Assembly (NCBI GenBank): GCA_947495035.1
Contig: CANLXI010000001.1
Location: forward strand, 310,001 to 374,000
Length of the DNA stretch: 64,000 bases
DNA from: an uncultured Granulosicoccus sp.
GTDB taxonomy: Bacteria > Pseudomonadota > Gammaproteobacteria > Granulosicoccales > Granulosicoccaceae
Direction of reading: 5' to 3'
The notes under the pieces were generated by a model. It did not search any database, was not told where the DNA came from, and worked only from the letters and a program-made list of their open reading frames with translations. How positions within the stretch are numbered: position 1 is the stretch's first letter; each line of letters begins with the position of its first letter. The position numbers were made by a program, and so were the translations under genes. Positions 63,084 through 64,000 of this stretch are shown in pieces.

Positions 63084-63596
63084 ATGACTGAATGGCTGGA
63101 TATCGTGGACGACACGGATACGGTGATCGGGCGCGCCCCGCGTGACCGGATCCATCGCGAGGGGCATCTGCATCGATCCGCACACATTGCCCTGTTCAAT
63201 TCCAGAGGTCAGCTGTTCGTGCAGTTGCGCAGCCGCTTCAAGGATGTGGCGGCCGGCTTGTGGGATACCAGTGCCGCCGGGCATGTCGATAGCGGTGAGT
63301 CCTACGAAGCCTGTGCGGTGCGCGAGCTGCATGAAGAGTTGGGTGTCAGGATTGCGGTGGAAAATCTGCATTCCATAGGCCGTTTGCGACCGGAAGAGCG
63401 TAACGGCTTCGAATTCACCGAAGTCTATGCCGTGCGATCCGATCAGGCGCTGGTGCTGCAGGCTGAGGAAATCGAGGACGGCCGCTGGCTCGGTCTGCAG
63501 GAGCTGGAGCAGTGGATGCAGCAGAAGCCAGCCGATTTCACGCAGGTGTTCAGGATGATCTGTCCGATGATCAAGGGTCTGGACAGACATTTCTGA
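63084..63596 (+). CDS. Nudix hydrolase (YfcD type)
   Basis: The product has 170 residues. The Nudix box G66-x5-E-x7-REUxEExGU is exact (GHVDSGESYEACAVRELHEE, then LGV), giving the Mg-binding Glu residues. The N-terminal WLDIVDDTDTVIGRAPRDRI and LHRSAHIALFNSRGQLFVQ are typical of the YfcD subgroup, which is close in sequence to isopentenyl-diphosphate isomerase but has unknown substrate. It follows the transposase-like gene by 39 bases on the same strand, without an obvious shared function. Confidence 0.93.
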   Translation: MTEWLDIVDDTDTVIGRAPRDRIHREGHLHRSAHIALFNSRGQLFVQLRSRFKDVAAGLWDTSAAGHVDSGESYEACAVRELHEELGVRIAVENLHSIGRLRPEERNGFEFTEVYAVRSDQALVLQAEEIEDGRWLGLQELEQWMQQKPADFTQVFRMICPMIKGLDRHF

Positions 63597-63702
63597 CTGG
63601 ATCCATCCCTTGTATTGCACTGAAGGTAGAAGCGCGCGTCCGACTCTGTTACAAGTGAGGTTTGTGGTCTCAAGACCGTTCACGCAACCGAGGTAACAGA
63701 TC

Positions 63703-64000
63703 GTGACAGATACTCTGCCAAGCCAAGCGAGCGCCGTGATCATCGGCGGTGGCGTCACAGGCGCCAGTGTGGCGTATCATCTTGCCAGGCTTGGCTGGCA
63801 GGATGTTGTTCTGTTGGAACGCAAGCAGTTTGCCTGTGGTACCACCTGGCATGCTGCCGGCCTGATAGGGACGGTCCGCGCCAACGAGAGTCATGCCCGA
63901 CTGACCGAATATTCGATGCGCCTGCTGCAGGATCTGGAGGAGGAGACAGGTCAGTCCACGGGGTTTCGTCAGGTCGGCAGTCTGAGCATTGCCCACAGTA
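63703..64000 (+). CDS. FAD-dependent oxidoreductase (sarcosine/dimethylglycine dehydrogenase-like), N-terminal part
   Basis: The gene runs off the window after 99 residues. The GTG at 63703 has GAGGTAA 6-12 bases upstream, a strong ribosome site that fixes the start. SAVIIGGGVTGASVAYHLAR is the FAD-binding Rossmann fold with GxGxxG spacing, followed by VVLLERKQFACGTTWHAAG and LIGTVRANESHARLTEYSM. This combination is characteristic of the DAO-fold dimethylglycine/sarcosine dehydrogenases that often carry a C-terminal GcvT domain, not visible here. It may oxidise methylated glycines from betaine breakdown. Confidence 0.88.
   Translation, partial: MTDTLPSQASAVIIGGGVTGASVAYHLARLGWQDVVLLERKQFACGTTWHAAGLIGTVRANESHARLTEYSMRLLQDLEEETGQSTGFRQVGSLSIAHS

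Overview
The window looks like a chromosomal segment of a gammaproteobacterium, with GC-rich coding sequence and several GTG and TTG starts. The evidence is gene content and order: rpoD beside a tRNA with CAT anticodon, crp divergent from a yhfA-type OsmC gene, a class I (FbaB-type) aldolase, purE-purK, a trpEGDC cluster and rplM-rpsI. A free-living, probably marine, lifestyle is inference from the sulfotransferase-rich capsule locus. The window starts inside an EAL phosphodiesterase gene and ends inside an FAD oxidoreductase gene.

Layout. (1) 1-3500 is a small accessory patch: the end of an EAL gene, a frameshifted and truncated type I methyltransferase gene (hsdM), and an AAA-type ATPase gene whose stop codon touches the 3' end of a minus-strand tRNA gene. 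That tRNA, probably tRNA-Ile2 (CAT), is split by a 251-nt group I intron in its anticodon loop. (2) 3500-14300 is housekeeping: a 9-bp minisatellite, rpoD with a clear terminator, the central carbon cluster tkt-gap-pgk-fbaB, and purC divergent from purEK. (3) 14480-45665 is a 31-kb locus for a group 2 (ABC-transporter dependent, Kdo-primed) capsule: kdsD, a LysM lipoprotein gene and kpsM-T-E-D at one end, kpsC and kpsS at the other. Between them are at least eight glycosyltransferase genes, three PAPS-type sulfotransferase genes (the third between kpsC and kpsS), UDP-glucuronate decarboxylase, RmlA and three unrecognised proteins. (4) 45860-49137 holds a catalytically degenerate GspE/PilB-like gene, a cysteine-rich lipoprotein gene and class I fumarase. 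(5) 49262-53413 is the trp cluster, with a short leader peptide containing two Trp codons ahead of trpE. (6) 53628-64000 has crp, a yhfA-type gene, rplM-rpsI with promoter and terminator, a 1298-residue flavin/Fe-S fusion, a dGTPase-like gene, a REP-associated tyrosine transposase relative, a Nudix gene and the partial FAD oxidoreductase.

How the genes work together. The capsule genes form a coherent pathway. KdsD starts Kdo synthesis, KpsC and KpsS build the Kdo linker on lipid, and the glycosyltransferases extend the repeat using sugars that include UDP-xylose and probably a dTDP-sugar. The sulfotransferases decorate the chain, and KpsM/T/E/D export it. A GT29 (sialyltransferase-type) gene suggests that a CMP-activated nonulosonic acid is also transferred. 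The other clusters are ordinary metabolism and translation. The most unusual items are the intron-split tRNA, the bacterial GT29 enzyme, the inactive GspE paralogue and the trp leader with repeated complementary motifs.
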